A stretch of DNA of 64,000 nt, taken from assembly GCA_958295945.1 (NCBI GenBank), contig OY282386.1, positions 2,117,864-2,181,863 on the forward strand. Direction: 5' to 3'. Position 1 is the first letter of the stretch, and each line of letters opens with the position of its first letter. A program made the translations under genes and the position numbers. Below, piece after piece: positions 41,810 through 51,826 of the stretch. The stretch comes from Candidatus Poribacteria bacterium. GTDB taxonomy: Bacteria > Poribacteria > WGA-4E > WGA-3G. The notes below the pieces were generated by a model that ran no database searches, was not told the origin of the DNA, and saw only the letters and a program-made list of their open reading frames with translations.

Positions 41810-43771
41810 TTAGCCAGGTGCAAAATCATAGATAGGTTCACGGATAATGACACTTAAGACACTCCAGAACGCACCTACGCAATATTCACCCAGGATTACT
41901 CCAAAGAAGAAGAAAATCATTTTATGGTAAGTGCTTGGACCTCCGAATCGGAGAGCCATCCACTTCAAAAAGGTACTGATTACCAAACAACTCCAAAAAT
42001 AGCCTACACCGAATGTCATGGATATTGGGTATCCAGCAGGATGTAAAGGCCACCATATAAAACGCATCCGTAAGAACATCAGAAGGAATGTAACACCCAT
42101 TCCACCTGCCATGAAACTCATCGCTGGCACATTAGGATCGCGTGGGAATGCAAAAAGACCAGATAGCCATCCAAATTGTCCAATATGTCCAACCGATGGA
42201 CCAATTCCACCTCCCGCACCTGTGACTGCGCCTCCGAGACGGTAGAGTTCACTTAGTGTTGCCCAGAATGATGCAAGGGAACCGAGTACAACAGCGATTA
42301 GCATTGCCAAAACCAAACGTTTGGTATTCATATTTGCACGTTCAGCCATTTTGAATGCTTCCAATTGATGTGGCATGATGTGTTCACGATAACCGCGTCC
42401 ACTGAAAAACCAAAAAAATGGAAACACCGTCAAGTTATTCGGTCCGATTCGTCTTGTACCGAGAATATTGACTAAAAATTGCTGTGCATTACACATCCCC
42501 GCCATCTCATGTGCAGGTGGGCCAATCTCAGCCCGGACACGTGTTATACCGATTGAAATCGCATAAAAGAAGCCGAAGAAGGGCAAGATGATCGGCAACG
42601 TCATCCCTGCCTTCAAACAGAACCAGATAATATACAAACTGGCAAGTGCAATTATGAAAAAAGCAGTTCGATAGCGAATCGGTTCAGTAGAATCATCAAT
42701 GCCTTTTGACATGCCTAAGATAGTTCTTCCGACCTTTGCTATGTGTCTGCGCGTAACCAGTAGGGCAATAACAAAAATTGCCATCCATCCACCGATAGAC
42801 TGTTCACTACCATAGGGAAATGGTGCTGGAATACCAACAGCACTACCGAAAACACGTTGTATCTTCTCAAATAGATAGAAGAACCACAATGAGAATGATA
42901 GGTCAAGAGGTAATAAAAACCCTAATCCGATGACAAATGGATACAAAGGAACAGGGATGTTACCAACTGCGTTCCACGGTTTCTCAGTAAAGAATGTACC
43001 CCAGTTGCGTGCATTATGTCGTACACTGAAATCGGGTAAGATCGGGAAAAAATGTGCTAAACCGTGCCATACATTCGCAGCTGCTGCGATGATGAACCCA
43101 TACCATAGAATACGATTTCGAAAGAGTTGTCCTCTACCTCCACCTTCTGTAATTGCCATCGGGAGTTGAATGATAGGATATGCAAGTTTTTCATGTTCTG
43201 TCCACTGTTTTCGGATTAGGACATTCAGACAAATCATGATGGCACCAAGAGCCAAGATGAAAGATGTCCACCACAATGTAGGCAATATCCATGCCCCACC
43301 AATTTTGGCATTATAAAATGGTGTATCACCTTCATAGAAACCACGTAGAACTTCTTTATCAGACACGACAAGGTGTTGTGGAATATAACTATGGAAGGTA
43401 TCTGCCCAATCATTCTCCAGTGTAGCGAACCAAAATGCATGTGGAAGCGCAGGAATAGTTAATGCCAACGTATCGTGTCCAGCAAGACCTGATGCAATTG
43501 ATAGCATGGCATAGATCGTGATCATCTCACCTTGAGTTAGTGCGGCCTTCGGTGCTACTCGTTTTATGAATAAGTTTATCAGAATCAGAAAAAAGATATT
43601 GAGAACGACATTCCAAAAGAGTGAGATGGTCGTTGGATGTCCAGAATGCCACACACACTCAACTTCAATGACCCAGAACACATTCGGTGGTATTAAGAGA
43701 ATACCAATGAGTATGGCACGCCAAGTGACACCAAAGTCACGTTTAGTATTGGGTTCACTTATATTTTGCAC
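41810..43771 (-). CDS. Large polytopic membrane protein (DUF6785/OPT-like)
   Basis: The 653-residue protein has about 12-14 hydrophobic helices and conserved motifs such as LTQGEMITIYAMLSIASGLAGHD-type, WILPTLWWTSFI, KQWTEHEKLAYPIIQLPMAI and RVRAEIGPPAHEMAGMC. I recall similar proteins, annotated DUF6785, as frequent in Poribacteria and Planctomycetes, with oligopeptide-transporter-like architecture. The substrate is unknown. It is the first gene of the run leading to PorV and WD40. Confidence 0.75.
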   Translation of the reverse strand: MQNISEPNTKRDFGVTWRAILIGILLIPPNVFWVIEVECVWHSGHPTTISLFWNVVLNIFFLILINLFIKRVAPKAALTQGEMITIYAMLSIASGLAGHDTLALTIPALPHAFWFATLENDWADTFHSYIPQHLVVSDKEVLRGFYEGDTPFYNAKIGGAWILPTLWWTSFILALGAIMICLNVLIRKQWTEHEKLAYPIIQLPMAITEGGGRGQLFRNRILWYGFIIAAAANVWHGLAHFFPILPDFSVRHNARNWGTFFTEKPWNAVGNIPVPLYPFVIGLGFLLPLDLSFSLWFFYLFEKIQRVFGSAVGIPAPFPYGSEQSIGGWMAIFVIALLVTRRHIAKVGRTILGMSKGIDDSTEPIRYRTAFFIIALASLYIIWFCLKAGMTLPIILPFFGFFYAISIGITRVRAEIGPPAHEMAGMCNAQQFLVNILGTRRIGPNNLTVFPFFWFFSGRGYREHIMPHQLEAFKMAERANMNTKRLVLAMLIAVVLGSLASFWATLSELYRLGGAVTGAGGGIGPSVGHIGQFGWLSGLFAFPRDPNVPAMSFMAGGMGVTFLLMFLRMRFIWWPLHPAGYPISMTFGVGYFWSCLVISTFLKWMALRFGGPSTYHKMIFFFFGVILGEYCVGAFWSVLSVIIREPIYDFAPG

Positions 43772-43883
43772 AGATGAAATCCAATCGCTATATCTTATTC
43801 AGCATTCAATGTTATCTAAAGCAATTACCTCACACATAGAAGGATCTACTTATATTGATGCTTAAGTTTCAGTATTTCTTCAA

Positions 43884-45350
43884 TTAAAAATGGGTTAAAG
43901 GCTCATTCTCTTTCAATTCCCAAACAATATGTCCAAATTTAGATGCCCCATCTGATGTGCCGGAAAAAGTCTCTGTTTCAATGCCCCAAGCTAATTTATA
44001 TGCTGATAGGATTTGTGTTAATGAAGTGGATATGTCTCCATAACCGAGGATAGCAACGGTACCACCGCCGCCGCCACCTGTGATTTTCGCACCGTATATT
44101 CCACCTTGTTCACCTAATTTTTTTGCGATGTCCACAATACCGTCTATTTCTGGTGCGCCTAGACCTGCCAAATCACGATAACTGTCATTTGATTCATACA
44201 TCAAATGACCAGCCTTTTTGAGATAATTATGAGCATTCTCAGGGGAATTCTCTATGTCCTTCAGAGCAGATATAAACTGTAGAACTCGTTCGTTTTCAAA
44301 TATAGGATGAGTTACGCAATCTTTGACCGTGTAAGTTTTTTCAGGATCAACTTCGGTGACTGTATCAACTGTTTCTCCGTATTGATTTAGGAAATCACCG
44401 CCTTGCATTAACTGAGGTAACAAATGTTCACAGTGTTCTTGATATTCTTCAACAGTTATTGCACAAAGATAGTTGTCATCAAGTTTTTGCCAGCCAAGTT
44501 CCTTTTTCAATATAGACAAACCCATAAACGCAGCTGTACGGGTGTCAATGTAAGCACTACTTTTTGTACTACGAGGTACTTTCGTGTGAATTCCAACGAA
44601 ACTTACATTTTTAGGGCATTCAATATTTTCAAGTATGTGATCAGGTTGACAGCGGATTGACAAAATCTTGTCCTTTATACCTGAAGTAGAAGTTATCTGA
44701 TCCATTATGCCACATGGAGCACCAACAATTCTATTTTCAGTAATTTGGGCAAGATGCGCGATTTCATTTGCCTCTAATTGCAAATCATATAACTGATTAA
44801 TCCCGGTTAAAGTTGCTACCTCAACTGCTGCGGATGATGCAATACCTGCCCCCATAGGTATATCGCTTTTGATAACTATCACAGCACCGTGAGGTATCCT
44901 ATCAATCTTCTTTTCCTTTATCAGTGTAAAGAAACAACCGAGTACATATCCTGTCCATGATGTCAATGAATATCTGTTGAACAACTCTTTGACTTGTGAA
45001 TAAGATTTTAGGTCACCTTCATCATAGAAATCATCGAGAGTGAATCTAACATTTTGTTTAATCTGACTGTCGACTTGGAGTGTAATTGCCGATAGTATAT
45101 TATCTTTTCTTGCTTGACAGGCAGTAACTACAGCGCGGTTTAGTGGCAATTCAAAGACATGTGATCCACAATAATCCGCGATTCCACCCATTATATCAAG
45201 CCTTGCAGGAGCACGCGTAACTATTATCCTACCCTCTTTCTGAAATCCGAAAGAAGAAAATACTGCAGGTGAGTCACTTTGTAAAATGTATTCAAGCTCA
45301 ACAACCTGAAAAGGCTTTACTTTGGGACCGTGTAACTGCTCAACTTTCAT
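43884..45350 (-). CDS. GHMP-family sugar kinase (galactokinase/arabinokinase-like)
   Basis: The 488-residue protein has the three GHMP motifs: APARLDIMGGIADYCG near 48-62 (sugar recognition), IPMGAGIASSAAVE around 168-181 (ATP loop) and KITGGGGGGTVAIL near the C-terminus. The GGIADY form rather than GEHTDY, and the length of about 490, resemble the kinase half of L-arabinokinase more than GalK. It would phosphorylate a monosaccharide at C1. The gene is flanked by short gaps and probably transcribed alone. Confidence 0.87.
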   Translation of the reverse strand: MKVEQLHGPKVKPFQVVELEYILQSDSPAVFSSFGFQKEGRIIVTRAPARLDIMGGIADYCGSHVFELPLNRAVVTACQARKDNILSAITLQVDSQIKQNVRFTLDDFYDEGDLKSYSQVKELFNRYSLTSWTGYVLGCFFTLIKEKKIDRIPHGAVIVIKSDIPMGAGIASSAAVEVATLTGINQLYDLQLEANEIAHLAQITENRIVGAPCGIMDQITSTSGIKDKILSIRCQPDHILENIECPKNVSFVGIHTKVPRSTKSSAYIDTRTAAFMGLSILKKELGWQKLDDNYLCAITVEEYQEHCEHLLPQLMQGGDFLNQYGETVDTVTEVDPEKTYTVKDCVTHPIFENERVLQFISALKDIENSPENAHNYLKKAGHLMYESNDSYRDLAGLGAPEIDGIVDIAKKLGEQGGIYGAKITGGGGGGTVAILGYGDISTSLTQILSAYKLAWGIETETFSGTSDGASKFGHIVWELKENEPLTHF

Positions 45351-45467
45351 CTAATATATCAATCTGCTGGTGAGAGTTTTACTGTATCTCTTTTACTTTG
45401 TAACTACATATCTCAAAGTGCAATAACGCTTACTATTTTTATGCTGAAATGGGTGTATAGTATGAAA

Positions 45468-47348
45468 TTAGTAACGAAGAATTGTCGTTGAATCACCGAT
45501 GATCCACAAAGTTCCGTTTTCTGTTCTAACAATATCCCTTAGATTGTTTCCAGTGGGTGAGTTTTGTTTCAACCAAGTCACACCACCATCTTGGGTATGT
45601 AATATAATGCCTTTATCACCGACTGCCCAACCTTCTTTCTCAGTAATAAAAAGAACAGCATTTATATTTTCTTCTGTAGGTACAGTTTGATCAATCCATG
45701 TTCCGCCACCATCAGTTGTGATCATGATTGTACCTTGGTTGCCAACTGCCCAAGCAGTTTGTGGATTAATGCCATAAACATCCTGTAATTCTGCAGAACC
45801 AAACGTTATCTGCCAAGAAGCACCACCATCCGCAGTGCTGGCGATTGTACCTGCAAATCCAACAATCCACCCAGTTAGATTATCAATAAAATGGACACCG
45901 AAAAGATTGTTAAATCCAGCCCCCTTAAACATAGGGTCAATGTCAACACCTTCCCACGTATCTCCGGCATCTGATGTTGTCATTACTTTTCCTGTTTCTC
46001 CAACTGCCCAAGCGTGGGTAGGAGAGGCGAAACTTAGACCATAAGATCCCATAGCACTTTTCCAACTCATAGCACCATCAAACTGGATTCTTGTTGCTCT
46101 ACCATGACCTTCATCTCCTGGATCACTCACACTTTTCCAAGTTTTTCCACCATCAAGCGTTTCAAGCAAAGCGGCATTACTCCCAACAATGTATCCTCTT
46201 TTTTCATTTATAAATCCAACACCGAAAAGTTCAAATACATCTCCACTATTTTGTGGTGCCCAAGTTTTTCCACCATCATTCGTATGTATGACACTTCCAG
46301 CTAATCCAACTGCCCATCCGAGATCATTGTTGTGAAAATGTAGCGCACGTAATTCCTTTGCGTTTGAGACAACATCCCACGTTTCTCCACCATCCATCGT
46401 GTGTAGAATTGTTGAATTCTCTCCGACTATCCAAGTTTCGGCAACACTCTTCATGTGCACACCTTGCAACCGTGCTGCAACAGGACGAGAGGCAATCGGT
46501 TCCCAGGTCCTTCCACCATCAAACGTTCTAAGTACAACACCGAATTCAGCTGCAGCAACTCCCACATTCTTGTTAGCGAAATGAACATCCCATATAGGTT
46601 CTGGCATACCATTGGAATTTGGCACATTACTCTGCTGTACTTTCCAATTGATACCATCCTGTGTGGAAACAACAGCACCACCAGCACCCACTGCCCATCC
46701 AGTAGTATCATCAAGCATAGAGATTGCATCAAGTGTATTGACCGTTGCACTTGTCTGAAAATCCCAATTCATTCCACCATCGATAGTATGAAGCAGGGTG
46801 CCACCCCCACCAGCTGCCCAACCTACGTGAGGATTGACGAAGTGTACGCCTTCAATAGTATTATTCGTTTCTATCTCCTGCCGTTGCCAGGATAGTCCAC
46901 CGTTGTCTGTATGCATCACAAAACCGCCATCGCCACATGCCCATCCGTGGTGCTCATCTACGAATGAGACACCTAAAAGTGCTACGCGGGTATCTGTTTT
47001 TAATTTTGTCCACTCTTCTCCACCATCAACTGTTTTTAAAACCATACCGTTCTCACCGACAATCCAACCCATTTTAGGATTAATGAACCTTACTTTCTTA
47101 AACTCATTTATGAAAGGCAACATTTGATTGGGTTGTTGTTTCCAAGTCTTACCACCATCAGCAGTATTCAGAATAGTTGAATTGCTCCCTACAATCCATC
47201 CGTTCATATCATCGACAAAAAAGACATCAGAAAAACTTGCCTGCCATGTAGATTCATTAACAACATTCCATTCTTTTTGGGCAAAGACAAACGGTGTAAA
47301 AGAAAATAATATAGTCAATAGAGATGTGAAAATAATCCTTCGTTTCAT
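45468..47348 (-). CDS. Exported YCF48/BNR-repeat beta-propeller protein
   Basis: I chose ATG 47348 (MKRRIIFTSLLTILFSFTPFVFA), preceded by GGAGG and giving a signal peptide; the frame is open 16 codons further. The product of about 626 residues is made of repeats with the core GWAVGxxGxIxxTxDGGxTW, about 13 copies, for example GWIVGENGMVLKTVDGGEEW and GWAVGDKGIILHTQDGGVTW. This is the YCF48/photosystem II assembly-factor-like fold, common in exported proteins of non-photosynthetic bacteria. Two propellers are likely. Function unknown. Confidence 0.88.
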   Translation of the reverse strand: MKRRIIFTSLLTILFSFTPFVFAQKEWNVVNESTWQASFSDVFFVDDMNGWIVGSNSTILNTADGGKTWKQQPNQMLPFINEFKKVRFINPKMGWIVGENGMVLKTVDGGEEWTKLKTDTRVALLGVSFVDEHHGWACGDGGFVMHTDNGGLSWQRQEIETNNTIEGVHFVNPHVGWAAGGGGTLLHTIDGGMNWDFQTSATVNTLDAISMLDDTTGWAVGAGGAVVSTQDGINWKVQQSNVPNSNGMPEPIWDVHFANKNVGVAAAEFGVVLRTFDGGRTWEPIASRPVAARLQGVHMKSVAETWIVGENSTILHTMDGGETWDVVSNAKELRALHFHNNDLGWAVGLAGSVIHTNDGGKTWAPQNSGDVFELFGVGFINEKRGYIVGSNAALLETLDGGKTWKSVSDPGDEGHGRATRIQFDGAMSWKSAMGSYGLSFASPTHAWAVGETGKVMTTSDAGDTWEGVDIDPMFKGAGFNNLFGVHFIDNLTGWIVGFAGTIASTADGGASWQITFGSAELQDVYGINPQTAWAVGNQGTIMITTDGGGTWIDQTVPTEENINAVLFITEKEGWAVGDKGIILHTQDGGVTWLKQNSPTGNNLRDIVRTENGTLWIIGDSTTILRY

Positions 47349-47653
47349 TACAATTCTTCCTCCAATTCTCATGATTTTTTCATACGAATATGCCAAATAT
47401 GTTAAACAAATACTATCAATATTATAAGATCATATCTATAAATCCGTTATAGTATACCACGCCTCATAATTCTAAGTCAACGATTATTTGGATTGTACTT
47501 ACTACTTATTAATTGCATAATTGTCCTTGTCAAAGTGCAATAAATTTGCTATGATTGTGTCATAATCTCACATCAAAATGACTTATAGTAAAACTGATTT
47601 TTATTCAGTATACTGTAAAATATCACAGGCAAAACTTGATTTAGGAAAATAGA
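47349..47653. other. Divergent intergenic region
   Basis: This 305-base AT-rich gap separates two divergent genes and should hold both promoters. On the plus strand I see TTGTCA-17-TATGAT (47527-47555). I see no repeat or RNA gene in it. Confidence 0.5.
47527..47555 (+). promoter_or_regulatory. Candidate promoter upstream of the oligogalacturonate-lyase-like gene
   Basis: TTGTCA (47527-47532) and TATGAT (47550-47555) stand 17 bases apart, about 100 bases before the ATG at 47654. The match is good but the region is AT-rich, so chance similarity is possible. Confidence 0.45.
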
Positions 47654-48781
47654 ATGATCAATTATGTCAAAGGTTCGGTTCATCCTTCAGAATTACAAGA
47701 ATTTGAAGACAATAAAACTGGTGCACATATCTATCAACTCACCAACGACAACACTATCAACCACAATCTATATTTTCTCACCCCATCCTTCACGCCGGAT
47801 CAAAAGCAATTGATTTTCACTTCATATCGGTCTGGTAATCCTAACTTTTTCAAACTTGATTATCCTGATGGAGATATAGTCCAATTAACTGATGGTGGTG
47901 CTGTCCACGGATATTCTGGTGTAATATCAAGAGATGGAAAGGAACTTTATTACACAGAAGGAGAAACCATCAAGGCAATTCATCTTGATACACTGGAGGA
48001 ACGCGTGTTAGCAGAATTTCCAGAGGGAGGTCTCGGTGAATGTAGTGTGAGTGCTGATGAGCAGTATATAGTTACTGCCATGAAACGTGATGATAAATCC
48101 CACATTACCGTAACGGCTACCGATGGCAGTGGTGGTGAGATTATCTATACCTCACCCAATCAGACAATTATTCATCCACAGTTCCATCCAACGCATGCAG
48201 ACCTTATTGCTTATTCGGGTGATCCTGCACCACGTATGTGGACGATTAAACGTGATGGATCCGGCAACCGTAGTCTCTATCAACATGATAACAATGAGTT
48301 TCTTGTGCATGAAACCTTTCTCGGTTCACAAGACGAGTTGATTGTAACACATTGGCCCTATTCTCTACGACGTATATCGTTAGATACTCTTGAGATGCAA
48401 ACAATCTCCGATTTTAATGCATGGCACATAGCAAGTAATCGCGCAGGAACAAAGGTATTGTGTGATACTGTTCATCCTGATATCGGACTACGGTTGGTTG
48501 ATGTGGAAACGGGAGAACATACGCCTATCTGTTTTCCGAAAAGTTCATCAAGTGGAAGTCAGTGGAAAAGAGATAGATATGCCGTTGCTGAAGACTGGGC
48601 AGCTGCACAACAATCGAGTGATAGAGAGAAATCGTTGAGTTGGATGGAGATGAAGGTAGATACCGTGTATGGACCACAGTGGACACATCCGCATCCATCC
48701 TTTAGTCCTGATGAGAAGGCTGTTGTGTATACATCAGATGTTTCGGGTCATTCGCAGGTTTATGTGGCTATGATTCCTTGA
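47654..48781 (+). CDS. Oligogalacturonate lyase-like seven-bladed propeller protein
   Basis: The 375-residue protein matches the oligogalacturonate-lyase family (pectate lyase 22) and TolB-like propellers: HIYQLTNDNTINHNLYFLTPSFTPDQKQLIFTS (in segments), QTIIHPQFHPTHADLIAYSG, HETFLGSQDELIVTHWP and HPHPSFSPDEKAVVYTSDVSG. The histidines of HNLYF, HPQF, HETF and HPHPSF are the type that bind manganese in OGL. No signal peptide is seen, fitting the cytoplasmic OGL. It would cut unsaturated digalacturonate or a related uronide, in keeping with the sugar-acid genes around. Confidence 0.78.
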   Translation: MINYVKGSVHPSELQEFEDNKTGAHIYQLTNDNTINHNLYFLTPSFTPDQKQLIFTSYRSGNPNFFKLDYPDGDIVQLTDGGAVHGYSGVISRDGKELYYTEGETIKAIHLDTLEERVLAEFPEGGLGECSVSADEQYIVTAMKRDDKSHITVTATDGSGGEIIYTSPNQTIIHPQFHPTHADLIAYSGDPAPRMWTIKRDGSGNRSLYQHDNNEFLVHETFLGSQDELIVTHWPYSLRRISLDTLEMQTISDFNAWHIASNRAGTKVLCDTVHPDIGLRLVDVETGEHTPICFPKSSSSGSQWKRDRYAVAEDWAAAQQSSDREKSLSWMEMKVDTVYGPQWTHPHPSFSPDEKAVVYTSDVSGHSQVYVAMIP

Positions 48782-48820
48782 TGCTGAATAAGTCAATATC
48801 AAGATTAGTTTTAAATTTAG

Positions 48821-49510
48821 TCAATCATTCAGTAATTGTAGAACGTGTTGTAAAGATCCTTCTTGTTTAGCAAAATCTTTTAGTTCTGGATTCAATGTAA
48901 CTGCTTTTTTCAAGGAGTTTGCAGATTTTGTTGGTTCATCAGTTAATGCATAAGCAATAGAAAGATTATAGTGTAAAAGAGGTATATCAGGGAAAGATTG
49001 TAGTGCGTGGAGGCATATCTCACGTGCGTTTGTCGGTTCGTTCATCCGTAGATATACGGTGGCGAAGTTCACATAACCTTCAGGAATATCCGGATTCATT
49101 TGAATTACTTTTTTGAAGGTATCAACCGCTTCTGTAAATTGACCAGCAAACATATATGCTTGTCCCAGATTGTTATATGCTGAAGGTTCATTTTTGAAGA
49201 ATATTGTACGACTTTTGTTTTTGATTGCTTTCTGATACGATTCAATTGCCTTTTCGTGTTCTCCGTTTCTCATCAAGAATAGTGCATCTCTATAGTTGTC
49301 GTTGAACTGAGATTGATGTTGCCACACCCATAAGAATAGCACAGTCACAGCAATACAAAATGTCATGCATCCGATACGCAAACCCTTATTTGTAGGTGCT
49401 TGCACAGCATCAGCATCATCTAATTCTTCTGATTCATCTATGATGTTGGAGTCTGATACAACAGTTTCTATAGGTTCTTGGCTTTGATTTGAAGTGTCGT
49501 TATTATTCAT
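48821..49510 (-). CDS. Membrane-anchored TPR protein
   Basis: The 229-residue protein has an acidic N-terminal tail, one transmembrane helix (GCMTFCIAVTVLFLWVWQHQ), and three to four TPR units: YRDALFLMRNGEHEKAIESY, PSAYNNLGQAYMFAGQFTEA, PEGYVNFATVYLRMNEPTNA and PLLHYNLSIAYALTDEP. It probably presents the repeats outside the cytoplasm. It is divergent from the Gfo/Idh/MocA gene with 64 bases between starts. Confidence 0.85.
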   Translation of the reverse strand: MNNNDTSNQSQEPIETVVSDSNIIDESEELDDADAVQAPTNKGLRIGCMTFCIAVTVLFLWVWQHQSQFNDNYRDALFLMRNGEHEKAIESYQKAIKNKSRTIFFKNEPSAYNNLGQAYMFAGQFTEAVDTFKKVIQMNPDIPEGYVNFATVYLRMNEPTNAREICLHALQSFPDIPLLHYNLSIAYALTDEPTKSANSLKKAVTLNPELKDFAKQEGSLQHVLQLLND

Positions 49511-49574
49511 AATTTGCTACAATAAAGAAATTACTCATTTATACTTATCAATTCTTTGAGGAATATTACAAGTA

Positions 49575-50624
49575 ATGAAAACTTACGGTTTTGGTATCAT
49601 AGGCTGCGGAATGATTTCAGATTTTCATTCAGCAGCAATTGCTGATTTAGAACATGGAAAGTTAGTAGCAGTGAGTTCTCGTAATGCTGACAATGCAAAA
49701 CGACTCACTGATAAATACAATGTTGACGGTTATACCGATTACAACGAGATGCTCCAACGCGATGACCTTGATATAGTGTGTGTCTGTACACCCAGTGGTG
49801 CACACCTTGAACCTTCTGTTGCCGCTGCAGAAGCAGGTAAACATGTTATCGTAGAAAAGCCGCTTGAAATAACATTGCAACGTTGTGATGAGATAATACA
49901 AGCCTGCAATGATGCAGATGTTCGTCTATGTGCCATATTCAATTCCCGTTTTACCGAAGGTGCTCAACTCATAAAATCTACCATTGATAGCGGACGGTTT
50001 GGTAAGTTAACATTAGGTAGTGCATATATCAAATGGTATCGTTCTCAAGAATACTACGATAGCGGTGGTTGGCGAGGCACTTGGAACCTTGATGGTGGTG
50101 GTGCCTTGATGAATCAATCTATTCACGCCATTGACCTGCTTCAGTATTATATGGGTCCTGTCAAGTCTGTGCAAGCATTTACAGATACATTAGCACACGA
50201 ACGCATTGAAGTAGAAGATGCAGCGGTTGCAGCACTACGGTTTGACAACGGTGCGTTAGGTGTCATTGAAGGCACGACTGCTGCATATCCCGGTATGTTC
50301 AAAAAGACCGAAATCTGTGGAACTAAAGGCACTGCAATATTGGAAGAAGAGGACATTACAAAATGGGAATTTGATCCTGAACTTCCTGAAGATGCAGAGA
50401 TACGTGAGAAATACGCGCAACATACTGATACTGGTGGTGGCGCATCCGACCCACGCGCAATCAATAATGCTAACCACAGGAGACAGATGGAAAACTTTAT
50501 CTATGGTCTTGAAACTGATGCATCCCATTTAGTTGACGGTCGTGAAGGTCGAAAAGCGGTTGAAATTATCCTCGCTATCTATCAGTCAAACCGTGAAGGT
50601 CGTATCGTTGAATTGCCTCTTTAA
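49575..50624 (+). CDS. Gfo/Idh/MocA-family oxidoreductase
   Basis: The 349-residue enzyme begins YGFGIIGCGMISDFHSAAI (NAD(P) fold), has IVCVCTPSGAHLEPSVAAAEAGKHVIVEKP with the EKP motif near residue 95, and the family's C-terminal sheet with GGWRGTWNLDGGGALMNQSIHAID, in which the catalytic-region histidine follows GGG..MNQ. This subgroup oxidises or reduces sugars and cyclitols. It differs clearly from the family member at 22253. Confidence 0.92.
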   Translation: MKTYGFGIIGCGMISDFHSAAIADLEHGKLVAVSSRNADNAKRLTDKYNVDGYTDYNEMLQRDDLDIVCVCTPSGAHLEPSVAAAEAGKHVIVEKPLEITLQRCDEIIQACNDADVRLCAIFNSRFTEGAQLIKSTIDSGRFGKLTLGSAYIKWYRSQEYYDSGGWRGTWNLDGGGALMNQSIHAIDLLQYYMGPVKSVQAFTDTLAHERIEVEDAAVAALRFDNGALGVIEGTTAAYPGMFKKTEICGTKGTAILEEEDITKWEFDPELPEDAEIREKYAQHTDTGGGASDPRAINNANHRRQMENFIYGLETDASHLVDGREGRKAVEIILAIYQSNREGRIVELPL

Positions 50625-50635
50625 ATAACTGGTTC

Positions 50636-50668
50636 GTAGTAGCACAATTCATTACACCTTTTACAATC
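50636..50668 (-). repeat. Degenerate copy of the GCGCAATTCATTGCGC palindrome family
   Basis: GTAGTAGCACAATTCATTACACC matches the consensus of the dispersed repeat at 7754 but has lost several pairing bases. It lies between convergent dehydrogenase genes. Confidence 0.5.
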
Positions 50669-50714
50669 AAATACATAATATAAAAACATTGATTGGATTT
50701 GTAATTCATTCACA

Positions 50715-51680
50715 TTACGGATAATCAAAGACTATCTTTACTGTTTCATTTTTCTTATGGAGTGCCATGTCAAATCCTTTTTGCGCTTCGGTAAACGGCA
50801 AATGATGTGTGATAATCGGTGATACATCTATTCGTCCCTGAGCAATCATATCCATTGCTAATGGGAAATCATTCAACACATCTGGTCCAACAGAACCGAT
50901 AAATTGTATGTTCTTTCTGAAAAACTCAGAGAAGTTGAAATTGTATACCTCATCGTCTGGCACACCAAATGCCAAAAGAGTTCCGCCACGTTTTAGTAGT
51001 TGTAGACATGTGTTAATTGTCGCAGTTTGATGTCCTACCACTTCAATCACAAGATCTGCCATTTTCCCATCTGTAATCTCTTTGACAGTAGCAACAATAT
51101 CTTCATTCGCAGAATTTACCGTATGTGTAGCACGCATCTGTTTTGAAACTTCAAGACGGAAGTCAACCAAATCAGTTGTAATGATTGTTTTTGCACCGAG
51201 ATTACTAATCATGTGTGCAATCAGCAATCCCATCGGTCCTTGACCAATTATGACAACATCCTGATTGAGTAGGTTGTCCAACTTACGACATGCCCATACC
51301 ACTGTTCCTAATGGTTGTGACATTAGCATGCAATCTTTTCTATGAAAATCTACCAACGGTATCGTCACATTCTCGTCAGACAGAAAGTATTCTGAACATC
51401 CACCAACATGTCTTGGGAGTGCAAGGACTTCATCACCTTCCTTGAATTTCTTAGATTTACTGTCAACTATCGTCCCAATAGCTTCATGAATGGATAATCC
51501 TTTCCCAAGAGGATAGCGATCTGATGGTTGTTCAATGACAAAATTTGGCATATCACTCCCACAGATTGCACTATGTAGCGTTCTAATCATCACTGTGCCA
51601 TCAGGATAATCTGAAAGGTCCGGTTTATCAATATCAATGATTTCTATTTGAAAGGGGGCAACGATCTGTCCTGCTTTCAT
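50715..51680 (-). CDS. Zinc-type dehydrogenase lacking the structural zinc lobe
   Basis: The 321-residue protein has the medium-chain dehydrogenase layout: HSAICGSDMPNF (catalytic zinc cysteine), LSIHEAIGTI (histidine-glutamate pair), DVVIIGQGPMGLLIAHMI (Rossmann) and TDLVDFRLEVS. The four-cysteine structural zinc loop of typical ADHs is missing; where it should be stands ALPRHVGGCSEYFL. Length is therefore shorter than the 374-residue relative at 13403. Substrate unknown, perhaps a sugar alcohol. Confidence 0.87.
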   Translation of the reverse strand: MKAGQIVAPFQIEIIDIDKPDLSDYPDGTVMIRTLHSAICGSDMPNFVIEQPSDRYPLGKGLSIHEAIGTIVDSKSKKFKEGDEVLALPRHVGGCSEYFLSDENVTIPLVDFHRKDCMLMSQPLGTVVWACRKLDNLLNQDVVIIGQGPMGLLIAHMISNLGAKTIITTDLVDFRLEVSKQMRATHTVNSANEDIVATVKEITDGKMADLVIEVVGHQTATINTCLQLLKRGGTLLAFGVPDDEVYNFNFSEFFRKNIQFIGSVGPDVLNDFPLAMDMIAQGRIDVSPIITHHLPFTEAQKGFDMALHKKNETVKIVFDYP

Positions 51681-51783
51681 AAAAACTCCTTTATTCTTCC
51701 TCTAAAACCATACTAAATACTATATTTATAGTAGATCCGGTAATTACCTATACAGTCATCGATTCACAGAAGGCAAACCGTAG

Positions 51784-51802
51784 GGGCGAGGTCCCCTCGC
51801 CC
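51784..51802. terminator. GC-rich hairpin downstream of the phosphatase gene
   Basis: GGGCGAGG and CCTCGCCC form an eight-pair stem with loop TCC, just beyond the phosphatase stop on the minus strand. It resembles the GC-rich palindromic cores seen in the dispersed elements and may act as a terminator. Confidence 0.5.
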
Positions 51803-51826
51803 ATCTGAAAAAGTGTAAACGTATTT

